From Nymphaea colorata (Eukaryota; Streptophyta; Magnoliopsida; Nymphaeales; Nymphaeaceae), in contig NW_022204507.1 in NCBI RefSeq assembly GCF_008831285.2, positions 5,352,174 through 5,416,173 of the forward strand: DNA of 64,000 bases. The letters are read 5' to 3'. The notes beneath the pieces are model-generated. The model worked only from the letters and a program-made list of their open reading frames with translations, had not been told where the DNA came from and searched no databases. Numbering within the stretch: the first letter of the stretch is position 1; the number at the start of each line of letters is the position of its first letter. Positions 53,051 to 63,701 of the stretch are shown one piece after another. The position numbers and the translations under genes were made by a program.

Positions 53051-56000
53051 CACATTCATTTAATCCGATATAGTTCGTACCACTGTTTAACTTGTCGTTA
53101 TATCTAGATTGAATGATTTACGGGATTAAAAGTACATGTTCATATGAATACAAATGGGACTTAAGTCATTCATTACATCCCTTATGTTTAATCCAACGCG
53201 TTTGACATATTGTTTTATCTATATTGAGTAATTGAATGGAATGAAATCACAAGTTCGTATGCACACCTTTATACTTATTCAAATGAGATCAACTCCTTGT
53301 TATATCTTTGTTGATGATTAAATGATTTGAAATCATGAGTACAAATGGGTTTTGTCATTCATTTGATCCATTATAGTAAATGCAATGGGTTTAACTTGTT
53401 TTTATATTTATATTAAATCACCTAAATAATTCAAATCACAAGTTTTTATGAATACGAATGGGACTTAAGCCATTTGTTTGATCGCTTATAGCTAATCGAA
53501 AGAGTTTAATTTGTTGTTACATATATATTCAATGATGCTAGAGATTGAAATCAAAAGCTCATATGAATACAAATGGAATTTAAGACATTCATCTGATCCC
53601 TTATTGTTAATTCAATGTGTTCAACTAGTTATATCTATATTGAATAGTTTAAGATATTGAAATAACAAGTTCATATTAATACGAATGAGATTCCAAGACA
53701 TTTTGTTTCCTTATTGTCAATCCAATGGTTTAACTTGTTATTTATATTTGTAGATTTAAGGGATTAAAATGACAAGTTCGTACGACGTTTAATACATTCA
53801 TTTGATATTTATAGTTAATCTAATGAATATAAAATGTTGTTACATTTATATTCAATGATTTAAGGGATTGAAACAACCAGTTTGTAGTAATTCAAATGAG
53901 GTTTAAAACATTCATTCGATCCACTATTGTCAAGCCAATTTGTCAAACTTTTCGTTTCATTTATATTGTTGATTGATTGAAGAGATTAAAATCACAATTT
54001 TGTATCATTTGATATTTATAGTTAATGTAATGAATATAAAATGTTGTCATATTTATATTCAATGATTTAAGTGATTGAAACAACTAGTTTGTACTAATTC
54101 AAATGAGGTTTAAAACATTCATTCGATCAACTATTGTTAAGCGAATTTGTTAAACTTGTCGTTTCATTTATATTGTTGATTGATTGAAAAGATTAAAATC
54201 ACAATTTCGTATGAATATGAATGAAATTTCAGCCATTCATTTGATCTCCTATAGTTCATTCAGTGTATTTAACTTGCTTTTACATCGATATTGAATGAAT
54301 TAAAGGTTTGAAATCACAAGTTCTATGAATTCGAATGGGATTTCAGCCATTAATTTGAACCATTATACAATCGTTATTAATTAATCATATTTGTTTAACC
54401 AATTTTTATATAAATATTGATTGATTTTAAGGATTGAAATTACAAGTTCATATGAACACAAATGGGATTTGAGATTTTCATTTGATCCCTTATAGTTAAT
54501 CAAATGAGTATCAATTGCTCCTACAACTATATTGAATGATTTAAGGAATGAAAATCAAACGTTCATGTGAATACGAATGGGATTTAAGCCACTAATTCCA
54601 TCACTTATAGTTAATTGGACAAGTTAAATATGTTGTTACATTTATATTTAATGATTTAAGGGAATGAAATCATTAGTTTGTACGAATACGAATGAGATTT
54701 AAGCTCCTCATTCGGTCACTTGCAGTTAATCGAATGAGTTTAACATTTTGTTGCATTTATATTGACTGATTTAATAAATTGAAATCACAAGTACGTATGA
54801 ATGCCAATCTGATTTAAGTCATTGATTTGATCCCATATAGTTAATCCATGAGTCAACATGTTGTTACATTTATATTAAATGATTACGGGATTGAGTTAAC
54901 AAGTTTGTATGAACATGAATGAGAGTTACGCCATTCTTTGAATCCCTTAACATTGGATTAACTTTAAAAGATAAAAAAAGAGCTTAAATTTCCCTCAAAT
55001 TCATACATACTTGTGATTTCAATCCCCAACAACATTAAATATGATTATAACATAGAAGTTGAAATCATTCAATTAACTATAAAGATCAAATTAATGACTT
55101 AAACCCCAATTGCATTTATATAAACGTGTGAATTCAGTCGCTTAAATAGTTGAAATCATTCAATTAACTATAAAGATCGAATTAATGAATTAAATCCCAA
55201 TTGCATTTATGTGAACGTGTGAATTCAGTCGCTTAAATAATTCATTGTAGATGTAAAAACAAGTTAAACACATTAGATTAAATAAAAGGGATAAATTTAA
55301 TGTTGTTGGGGACTGAAATCACAAGTATGTATGAATTTGAGTGAAATTTAAGCTCTTATTTGATCTTTTAAAGTTAATCCAATGTGTTTAACTTGTTGTA
55401 AAATATGTATCAAGGAGATCAAAATTTAAGCTCTTATTTCAATCCCTTGTAGTTAACTCAATGAGTTAAACATGTTGTTACGTTTATATTGAATGACTTA
55501 AGGGATTGAAATAACAAGTTTGTTTAAACACGGATGAGATTTAAGCCATTCCTGGGACTATATTGATTGGTTTAGAAAATTAAAATCACAAGTTCATATG
55601 AATACGAATAAGATTTAGGTCATTCACTTGATCTATTATAGTTAACCAGTTTTGTACCACGTGTTTAACTTGTCGTTATATCTAGATTGAATGATTTACG
55701 GGATTAAAAGTACAGGTTCATATGAATACGAATGGGACTTAAGTCATTCATTACATCCCTTATGTTTAATCCAACGCGTTTGACATATTGTTTTATCTAT
55801 ATTGAGTAATTGAATGGATTGAAATCACAGGTTCGTATGAATATGAATGACTTGATCCATCACTAGTTAACTCAATGTGTTTGACTTCTTGTTGTATCTA
55901 TATTGAATGATTAAGGGAATGAAATCACAAGTTCGTATGCACACCTTTATACTTATTCAAATGAGATCAACTCCTTGTTATATCTTTGTTGATGATTAAA

Positions 56001-58298
56001 TGATTTGAAATCATGAGTACAAATGGGTTTTGTCATTCATTTGATCCATTATAGTAAATGGAATGGGTTTAACTTGTTTTTATATTTATATTAAATCACC
56101 TAAATAATTCAAATCACAAGTTTTTATGAATACGAATGGGACTTAAGCCATTTGTTTGATCGCTTATAGCTAATCGAAAGAGTTTAATTTGTTGTTACAT
56201 ATATATTCAATGATGCTAGAGATTGAAATCAACAGCTCATATGAATACAATTGGAATTTAAGACATTCATTTGATCCCTTATTGTTAATTCAATGTGTTC
56301 AACTAGTTATATCTATATTGAATAGTTTAAGATATTGAAATAACAAGTTCATATTAATACGAATGAGATTCCAAGACATTTTGTTTCCTTATTGTCAATC
56401 CAATGGTTTAACTTGTTATTTATATTTGCAGATTTAAGAGATTAAAATGACAAGTTCGTACGACGTTTAATACATTCATTTGATATTTATAGTTAATCTA
56501 ATGAATATAAAATGTTGTTACATTTATATTCAATGATTTAAGGGATTGAAACAACCAGTTTGTAGTAATTCAAATGAGGTTTAAAACATTCATTCGATCC
56601 ACTATTGTCAAGCCAATTTGTCAAACTTTTCGTTTCATTTATATTGTTGATTGATTGAAGAGATTAAAATCACAATTTTGTATCATTTGATATTTATAGT
56701 TAATATAATGAATATAAAATGTTGTCACATTTATATTCAATGATTTAAGTGATTGAAACAACTAGTTTGTACTAATTCAAATGAGGTTTAAAACATTCAT
56801 TCGATCAACTATTGTTAAGCGAATTTGTTAAACTTGTCGTTTCATTTATATTGTTGATTGATTGAAGAGATTAAAATCACAATTTCGTATGAATATGAAT
56901 AAAATTTCAGCCATTCATTTGATCTCCTATAGTTCATTCAGTGTGTTTAACTTGCTTTTACATCGATATTGAATGAATTGAAGGTTTGAAATCACAAGTT
57001 CTGTGAATTCGAATGGGATTTCAGCCATTAATTTGAACCATTATACAATCGTTATTAATTAATGATATTTGTTTAACCAGTTTTTGTATAAATATTGAAT
57101 GATTTTAAGGATTGAAATCACAAGTTCATATGAACACAAATGGGATTTGAGTTTTTCATTTGATCCCTTATAGTTAATCAAATGAGTTTCAATTTCTCCT
57201 ACAACTATATTGAATGATTTAAGGAATGAAAATCAAACGTTCATGTGAATACGAATGGGATTTAAGCCACTAATTTTATCACTTATAGTTAATCGAACGA
57301 GTTAAATATGTTGTTACATTTATATTTAATGATTTAAGGGAATGAAATCATTAGTTTGTACGAATACGAATGAGATTTAAGCTCTTCATTTTGTCACTTG
57401 CAATTAATCGAATGCGTTTAACATTTTGTTGCATTTATATTGACTGATTTAATAAATTGAAATCACAAGTACGTATGAATGCCAATCTGATTTAAGTCAT
57501 TGATTTGAGTCCATATAGTTAATCCATGAGTCAACATGTTGTTACATTTATATTAAATGATTACTGGATTGAGTTAACAAGTTTGTATGAACATGAATGA
57601 GAGTTATGCCATTCTTTGAATCCCTTAACATTGGATTAACTTTAAAAGATCAAATAAGAGCTTAAATTTCACTCAAATTCATACATACTTGTGATTTCAA
57701 TCCCCAACAACATTAAATATGATTATCACAAGAAGTTGAAATCATTCAATTAACTATAAAGATCGAATTAATGACCTAAATCCCAATTGCATTTATATGA
57801 ACGTGTGAATTCAGTCGCTTAAATAGTTGAAATCATTCAATTAACTATAAAGATCGAATTAATGACTTAAATCCCAATTGCATTTATGTGAACGTGTGAA
57901 TTCAGTCGCTTAAATAATTCATTGTAGATGTAAAAACAAGTTAAACACATTAGATTAAATAGAAGAGATAAATTTAATGTTGTTGGGGACTGAAATCACA
58001 AGTATGTATGAATTTGAGTGAAATTTAAGCTCTTATTTGATCTTTTAAAGTTAATCCAATGTGTTTAACTTATTGTAAAATATGTATCAAGGGGATCAAA
58101 ATTTAAGCTCTTATTTCAATCCCTTGTAGTTAATTCAATGAGTTAAACATGTTGTTACGTTTATATTGAATGACTTAAGGGATTGAAATAACAAGTTTGT
58201 TTGAACGCGGATGAGATTTAAGCCATTCCTTGGATCCCTTATACCTACGCCAATGAGTTCAACTTGTTGTTACGTCAATATTGATTGGTTTAGAAAAT

Positions 58299-58816
58299 TG
58301 CATTTGAAAAACAACATGTTTTCTAACAATTTGGAACCTATGTTCTTTCAAAAGAATGAATTCTACAAATCACATGATTTGACAAAAGAAGAGTTCAAAA
58401 TCAATTTTTATCATAAGATGATCGTCATCATCTAGAGTTCACAACAAAGAACTCAATTCCAAGTCTTCAAAAATCCTCAAGAATTATGTGTTTCAAATAA
58501 CAACAAATCAAAGGTTTTTAAACCAACTTGAAAACCCCCAATATTCAAATTCATTTATTCAAAAAAATGAATTTCGATTCTTGAATCCAAAACCTCAATT
58601 TATAAGCATATAGGACTTACATCAATAACTCGTATATGATCCAAATCATCCTTAGTCCTTGGTCTAATTACCCCTCTTAAAGGCGGCAGGAATGGTTGGA
58701 CCTCGTACCGATGGGCGGATCCTTTTCTCTTGAAAATTTTCTGAAAACCCCAAATTTTGAAAGAATTTTGCTGACTCGCATTTCGACTTCCATGAAAAAG
58801 GAGTGGGGTGCGAACA
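58299..58816 (+). repeat. Probable 5' LTR (about 518 bp)
   Basis: Satellite identity ends at AGAAAATTG (58,300). The new sequence begins TGCATTTGAAAA and runs to GGTGCGAACA, giving TG...CA ends, two bases before a PBS-like TGG. A TATA-like box lies at 58,601. The 3' LTR is not in the window, so the left border relies on the break in satellite similarity, and the LTR could be 5'-truncated. If 58,299 is the true end, the target duplication would be AAAAT or a close neighbour. Confidence 0.7.
58601..58606 (+). promoter_or_regulatory. TATA-like box in the LTR
   Basis: TATAAG within CAATTTATAAGCATATAGG, about 210 bases before the LTR end. This is a plausible RNA polymerase II core promoter placing the U3/R boundary near 58,630. 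Confidence 0.5.
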
Positions 58817-58818
58817 GA

Positions 58819-58836
58819 TGGCACACCCGGTGGGAC
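58819..58836 (+). other. Primer-binding-site-like sequence
   Basis: TGGCACACCCGGTGGGAC begins two bases after the putative LTR end, as expected for a tRNA primer site (TGG pairs with the tRNA CCA end). Which tRNA it matches cannot be settled by eye; by memory it is only partly complementary to a plant tRNA-Lys 3' end. Confidence 0.6.
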
Positions 58837-59586
58837 CCATCATTGTTTGTCTAAAGACTTATTTGGATCATTTTCACCAATGTCGGACATCAATTGCACA
58901 AAAAAAAAATGCATACCGACATCATGTAGTGTACATTGAGGAGATTTCATGAACCTCATTCATTTCAATTTATCCTACCCCTCCTCAATTTAAGGATTGT
59001 ATGCAACCCATGTATGCTCTCAAAATTTCAAAACCATCTCTTAGGAATGTATGCAATAGAGCCATCTATTTTGCATCTTCTCATGAATTTTGAAAAACAA
59101 ATCCTTACCTATATCATATCCCGGTCATCATGTTGTCGGGCTATTTCTATGACATTAGTCCAAGATATAGCCTTACAACTGGACCACCCAATTGGACTGA
59201 GAAGTCCCCCCATTAGTACCAAAACGGACAATAGTCTCGGTATATCGATGGGTAAACAAGGAGAAATGGAGAGCCCAAATCTAGAAAACCCTTGGAGGAG
59301 TCAATGCTAGTACCATAAATTTGGTATATAGGTATACCATAAATTTTGGATAAATAAAGAACCATTTACCCATTTATTTTCCATAGGTTCCAAGACCAAT
59401 TTTCAAAATAATGCATATAGGCAAGAGTCCTAGGAATTGCATTATCAATTTTTCATTAACTGCTTGTTTGGACGCATGTGATGTTTTACTTTGCCCCTAA
59501 GTCCATGTCCAAACCCAATGTCAAAACTCTTCTCGAGTCTCTATTGGGTCAATTCATGTCAAAGTCTAATACCTTCTCTTGTCTAG
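58837..59586 (+). other. Untranslated leader of the retrotransposon
   Basis: No convincing coding frame. A 124-codon frame (58,936-59,310) has no recognised domain and is probably chance. A good splice-donor-like AG/GTATAC lies at 59,330-59,337, and CTTCTCTTGTCTAG, acceptor-like, ends at 59,586 directly before the next ATG. A 255-base leader intron is therefore possible. Confidence 0.55.
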
Positions 59587-60798
59587 ATGGACTCAGAAAG
59601 TATCTTCCCATATGACCACATCCTATTTGGGTCATGTCAAGGCCGATCCGAACTTCGCATCATCCCAAGTGGAGTCTACTTACCTCAGTGGTATCTTTCA
59701 TGGTACCCAACTTTTTGGTGTATGTTCCCGGATCACTTAGAGGATTGCGGTTTTGAAGAAGCAGTCAGTCTTGCCATACAACCTATCAATGGCAATCTAA
59801 TCCATGCAATTGCTGAAAGATGGAACCCAATGACCAACACATTCTGGTTTCCATGGGGTGAAATGACAATCACTCTTGATGAGTTCTCCAACATTATGGG
59901 TTTGCCAGAACCAAAAGGTGACCCAAGAGGTCCAATTGAAGACCAGTTCCTTGTAAACCAAGGTCAAGTCAAAACTCTAGAAGTGATTCGTAAACTCACA
60001 GGGAAAAGGAGTTGGTATTTTCTAGAGAAAGATGGACATCAATATCTTCAACTACAAGAGCTTGGTGAAATATACTCCCAATTTGTCAACCCTGCGTCAC
60101 TATCAAGAAGTGTTGCAGACAAGTACAAAAACTCCATGGTGACTTGTACCGTGGGTCTTATCTTCTTCAATAATGAACAACACATAATGGATTTCCGCAT
60201 AGCTCACCTCTTCAGAAAATGGGGGCATGTCAAAGTCCGTCACATTTCCATAGCAATGGCAGCCTTGGCATTCCTTTATAGAGGGTTGGCCAAATTTTCA
60301 ATTGGAGATGCAGACTCGATAGAAGGATGTGTCTTTGCACTGCAAGCATGGTTCTACAAACATGTGGGGCCACAATCATGTCATTTTCAAAACAAAGTCG
60401 GTAAGTTATCCAGTATGGAGCACTACCGCAGAAAGATGGAGGAAGTTGATGACTCCACCATCATTTGGGACTTCTTTGATCGAGAGGTCATCAAGTCAAA
60501 ATACACTTACAACCCAGTCAGAGGAAGTCTGCTATTGGGACCATTTCTCGTAATCAAATATCATCCAGAGCGTTGCCTCAGGCAATTCTCACTGCGTGAG
60601 AGGAAGGCATATCCAATAGAGTCGGAAGGAGCCATTGTGGAGTGTGAACTAGACACTGAAGAGTGGTCCGGGATATACACATATGCCCAGCAACGTTGGG
60701 AATCATTTGCTCACTTGTATCTTGTCCTTGGTCCAGGAATGGGTCCCAAATATGTAAAATGGTGGGATGAAGTCCGCCCATCTATCCTTCTGTCCTAG
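59587..60798 (+). CDS. Plant mobile domain (PMD) protein, extra ORF1 of the retrotransposon
   Basis: An intact frame of 403 codons, ATG to TAG. Residues 76-107 carry AERWNPMTNTFWFPWGEMTI then LDEFSNIMGLP, the hallmark of the PMD (aminotransferase-like) family to which the plant nuclear proteins MAIN and MAIL1 belong. C-terminal residues include RHISIAMAALAFLYRGL and WYEH-like tryptophan-rich tracts near 380-398 (GPKYVKWWDEV). PMD proteins are found both as host silencing/genome-maintenance factors and inside plant transposons. The role in retroelements is unknown; nuclear or chromatin action is only an inference. The frame is open while the neighbouring gag-protease has three stops. No transit or signal peptide is seen. 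The first ATG follows an acceptor-like AG, supporting this start. The alternative of a captured host gene is less likely, as it sits between leader and gag in the same orientation. Confidence 0.85.
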   Translation: MDSESIFPYDHILFGSCQGRSELRIIPSGVYLPQWYLSWYPTFWCMFPDHLEDCGFEEAVSLAIQPINGNLIHAIAERWNPMTNTFWFPWGEMTITLDEFSNIMGLPEPKGDPRGPIEDQFLVNQGQVKTLEVIRKLTGKRSWYFLEKDGHQYLQLQELGEIYSQFVNPASLSRSVADKYKNSMVTCTVGLIFFNNEQHIMDFRIAHLFRKWGHVKVRHISIAMAALAFLYRGLAKFSIGDADSIEGCVFALQAWFYKHVGPQSCHFQNKVGKLSSMEHYRRKMEEVDDSTIIWDFFDREVIKSKYTYNPVRGSLLLGPFLVIKYHPERCLRQFSLRERKAYPIESEGAIVECELDTEEWSGIYTYAQQRWESFAHLYLVLGPGMGPKYVKWWDEVRPSILLS

Positions 60799-61013
60799 AT
60801 TGTCATGTCTAGTTCATTGTCATTAAGCCAAAATTTGTCAAGTTATTATGTTGAACTTTGTTAAGTTTTGTCATTCTCATCTCTCTTTCAATATGCAATC
60901 AAAATTTGTCATCTCTCATCAATTTACATCCTAACATTTTCAATTTTTCTTCTTGCAAGGTGAACATCCGCTTTATGGTTTAAACCAGAAGCCAAAGCAG
61001 GAGAAGGAGTGAA
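60799..61013 (+). other. Spacer between ORF1 and gag, intron-like 3' end
   Basis: T-rich and without coding frame; the word TTGTCAT occurs four times. It ends in a pyrimidine-rich tract TTTTTCTTCTTGCAAG (to ~60,960), an acceptor-like site about 54 bases before the gag ATG. Confidence 0.55.
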
Positions 61014-63464
61014 ATGGAGCTTGATCAACCTTTTATAGGAGACATGGGAGAAGAATCCTCCTCAGAAACACATAACAAGCTGGAAATAAATGACCCGGAA
61101 TTTGAGGAATACAGAAGATTCTGGAAATACATGATCATGTTCAATGAAGAACAAGCACAGGCAGAAAAAGCCAAAAAGAAAGGGAAGAAAACAAGAAAGT
61201 ACTCATCCAGCAGTTCAGAATCTTCTGAAGACGCTACAACAAAATCTATTAGTGAGGAAGAACCGAAAACTCCCAAGAAAAAGAAGAAGGGAGAATCCTG
61301 AAAAACAAAAATCCAGGAAGTTGAAAAGAAGTTAAATGCAGTACAACTTAAAGGCAAGAACAAGAGGAATTTCACTTGCGAAGATTTCTACGAAAGCTTC
61401 GAAAATGACAAACAAATAAAAAACTTGCCCAAGAAATTTATCAAATTTGATGGCCATGGAGACCCAAAGGCACATTTGGCCATGTTTTTTGCTGAATGCT
61501 ACAAATTTCGTCACAATCATAGGGCCGACTTTCGATGTTTCCCCAGAAGCATAGAAGGAATTGCAGCACAATGGTATCGGGAACACATCAACCCAGTGAA
61601 ATTGAAAAATTTTGACATGTTAATCAACCTTTTCATTGAAAGGTTCATTCAAAACGTTGAAACTGCACCAACGATCACCACATTATGCTATCTAAAATAG
61701 AGGCCAGGTGAAAAGGTGAGAGATTTTATTCAGAGGTGGAGGTCTTCTTGCAACAAGATGAGAGACCCAATCTCTCAATCCCATGCACTGGGATTGATCG
61801 TAAACAATTTGACACAACCATTAAGGAGCCTCATTTCCAATGCTCCAATCAAGTCTTTCATCGATCTCACTGAGAGGGCAGAATGCATTGAAGCAGGAAT
61901 TGAGAATGGAGCTTTTGATGCTGTCATTCCGGTAAAAGTAAGGGAAGATACAAAGAAGAATAGCAGAAGTCAGAATGCTCCAGCCAACATCGTGGCCAAT
62001 GCTGCAGCCTTCAAGAAAGAAAAGTCTGAATATCCCAAGAATAAAGGGGTAATGGACAGAGCTAGTGGCAGTAGTAGTGGCACCAAAAACAAACATCCTG
62101 GATGGGGGTACGATAGAAAATTCACCCCATTACAATAGAGTTATGAAGAGGTCATGCATATGCTAATCGACAGAGGTACTTTGTTCCTCCCAAAAGTCTC
62201 CAACCCCCCACCAATGATGGGGAAAAACAAAGAGCAATTCTGCAAATTTCATCGCGCTCCAGGACATGATACAGAAGACTACCTTGTACTTAAAAATATT
62301 GTGCAAGATGCAGTTGACAAAGAAATAATCAAAGAGGTCAGTGAACAACCCGACATTCTCAAGAATCCTTTTCCTAAACATGGCAAAGGAATAGTTTCGA
62401 TGGTCAGATTTTCAACAGGTCGTCAAATTATGGTGACAAACAAAAGGGATACAGCGTCCCTGGATTTCTTTGGATTGCTTTTCAAACATGATAAAGGATC
62501 CATCAATGCACAAACCGGACTGGTTAAACAAGACCATTTGACAGAGATTGATCAGAAATCACAAGTGTGCGACCCTGAACCATTGGAATCCATTTTCAAT
62601 GAATTGGACCCCTTACCTAAAGTCAAGAAGGGAGGGTTTAGCCCTAACAGGAGGAATGAATGGGCTTTTGAACTATGTGAAGATAGTCCGATCATATTCT
62701 CTGATAAAGATCTACCAACTGGAGGTGCATCGCACAATGACGCCTTGCACATAGTGGTAGAGACAAGGGGCACCAGAGTCTCCCACGTTTTAATTGATGG
62801 TGGAGCAAGCCTGAACATCTATCCACAACAAACAGCTCGTGAGTTGGGCATAAGACAGGCCGACTATACTCCATCCACAATTTTCATCCATGGATATGAC
62901 GGGACAGGACAACCATGCCTAGGAAGCATATGTCTGGATTTGAATATTTCTGATACGTATCATCGAGTTTTATTTCATGTGGTGGATATAGAACCCTCCT
63001 TCAACTTGTTGCTTGGCACGCCATGGATCCATGCTACCAATGCAGTTCCCTCCACTCTACATCAGTGTGTCAAATGGACTCACAACGGGAATTCTATAAC
63101 CATCTATGCAGAGGATAGGGAAAGTCGGCTTGTACACCTAATGATTCTGGTACCAACATATACAATTGAGCTACCCAGTATTCGAGTCTGCAAAGAGAAA
63201 GAAATATCTCAAAGTCTTAGCAGATTGGCCATTCAGAAACCAAAGAAACAGGTATGGGTGAAAAAGGGTACCAAACCTGAAACAAGTTACAAAAGTCATC
63301 CGTTGTTGAAGAAATTCTGCCAGAATGAGAAAGGATTGGATTTACTCATACGCCATGGCTACCAGCCATTTACTGGCCTTGGCAAACATGAAAATGGAAT
63401 CTTGGAACCAGTTACCTTGACAGGACAACGAGGCGCTCAAGCCTTTGGGATGCCAAAGCTATGA
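61014..63464 (+). pseudogene. gag-protease polyprotein frame with three in-frame stops
   Basis: One frame of 817 codons, no frameshift, broken only by TGA at codon 96 (61,299), TAG at codon 229 (61,698) and TAG at codon 375 (62,136). Order: an acidic start, a Lys/Ser-rich linker (codons ~48-95), the Ty3/gypsy capsid domain from codon ~138 (FIKFDGHGDPKAHL, then AAQWYREH, RDFIQRWRS), a zinc-knuckle-like CKFHRAPGHDTEDY at ~410 with the last Cys replaced by Tyr, a retropepsin with active site DGGAS at codons 595-599 (D at 62,796) and LLGTPWIH at ~666, then a G-patch-like GYQPFTGLGKHENG at ~782. In intact relatives it forms the virus-like particle and cuts the polyprotein. Downstream, coding similarity shifts to another frame near 63,445-63,478 (SYEKVDVEDFKPVPFVKSN), so a further one-base change is likely. 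The start ATG was chosen as first in frame after the acceptor-like AG. Confidence 0.9.
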
Positions 63465-63520
63465 AAAAGTGGATGTTGAGGATTTCAAGCCAGTACCTTT
63501 CGTCAAGAGCAATACCATAG

Positions 63521-63700
63521 GTGGATGTTCACCATCAATTTGAATCAACAAATCCGTCATCATTTTGTCATTTTGTTGTCATTGTACTCAAATAGACCAA
63601 GTGTCTTCATTTTGTAATACCTTCAAAAATACAATAACAAATGCAAATTACTTCCATATACAATGTCTCAAATTTCATCTAACTTCTTTACAATCTTTAG
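63521..63700 (+). other. Candidate intron between protease and pol
   Basis: Coding-like sequence stops at EDFKPVPFVKSNTIGGC with donor-like AG/GTGGAT at 63,519-63,526. A T-rich gap with two TTGTCAT words follows, and it ends CTTCTTTACAATCTTTAG (63,700) before GATGGCATCTGAGG, where coding resumes. Ogre elements are known to have an intron here. The exact donor is uncertain: with this one the two frames do not join cleanly. Confidence 0.5.
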
Positions 63701-63701
63701 G

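Larger units (their letters stand above)
19755..58300. repeat. 38.5-kb satellite array with ~2.9-kb higher-order repeat
   Basis: The whole stretch is built from variants of one AT-rich monomer averaging about 108 bp (spacing mostly 100-118), with words such as GATTGAAATCACAAGTTC, ATGAATACGAATGGGATTTAAG, TTATAGTTAAT and TTTAACTTGTTGTTACA. Monomers within a unit differ strongly, whereas whole blocks recur nearly unchanged, which defines an HOR. Using the word GTTAATCTAATG as anchor (one copy reads GTGAATCTAATG), units begin at 19,799, 22,552, 25,565, 28,644, 31,574, (one lost by rearrangement near 34.5 kb), 37,410, 40,248, 43,163, 46,075, 48,529, 51,469, 53,814 and 56,492. Spacing is usually 2.8-3.1 kb; units of 2.35-2.45 kb carry deletions. 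Hand count of the unit at 40,248-43,162 gives 27 monomers. No open frame of 60 codons lies in 19.4-58.2 kb. Whether it is centromeric, pericentromeric or interstitial cannot be told. Confidence 0.95.

Noticed and set aside
19755-58300. CRISPR-like or bacterial repeat array
   Set aside because: Repeats are head-to-tail satellite monomers without unique spacers, in clearly plant-type DNA.
58211-58435. 74-codon open frame across the satellite/LTR junction
   Set aside because: It spans a junction of unrelated sequences and has no recognisable motif, so it is chance.
58936-59310. 124-codon open frame in the retrotransposon leader
   Set aside because: No domain is recognised, and it lies between PBS and ORF1 where leaders are normally non-coding. 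It cannot be excluded as a small extra ORF, but nothing supports it.
61025-62818. Antisense frames of 84-116 codons opposite gag-protease
   Set aside because: They are shadows of the sense coding frame, which has clear gag and protease motifs.
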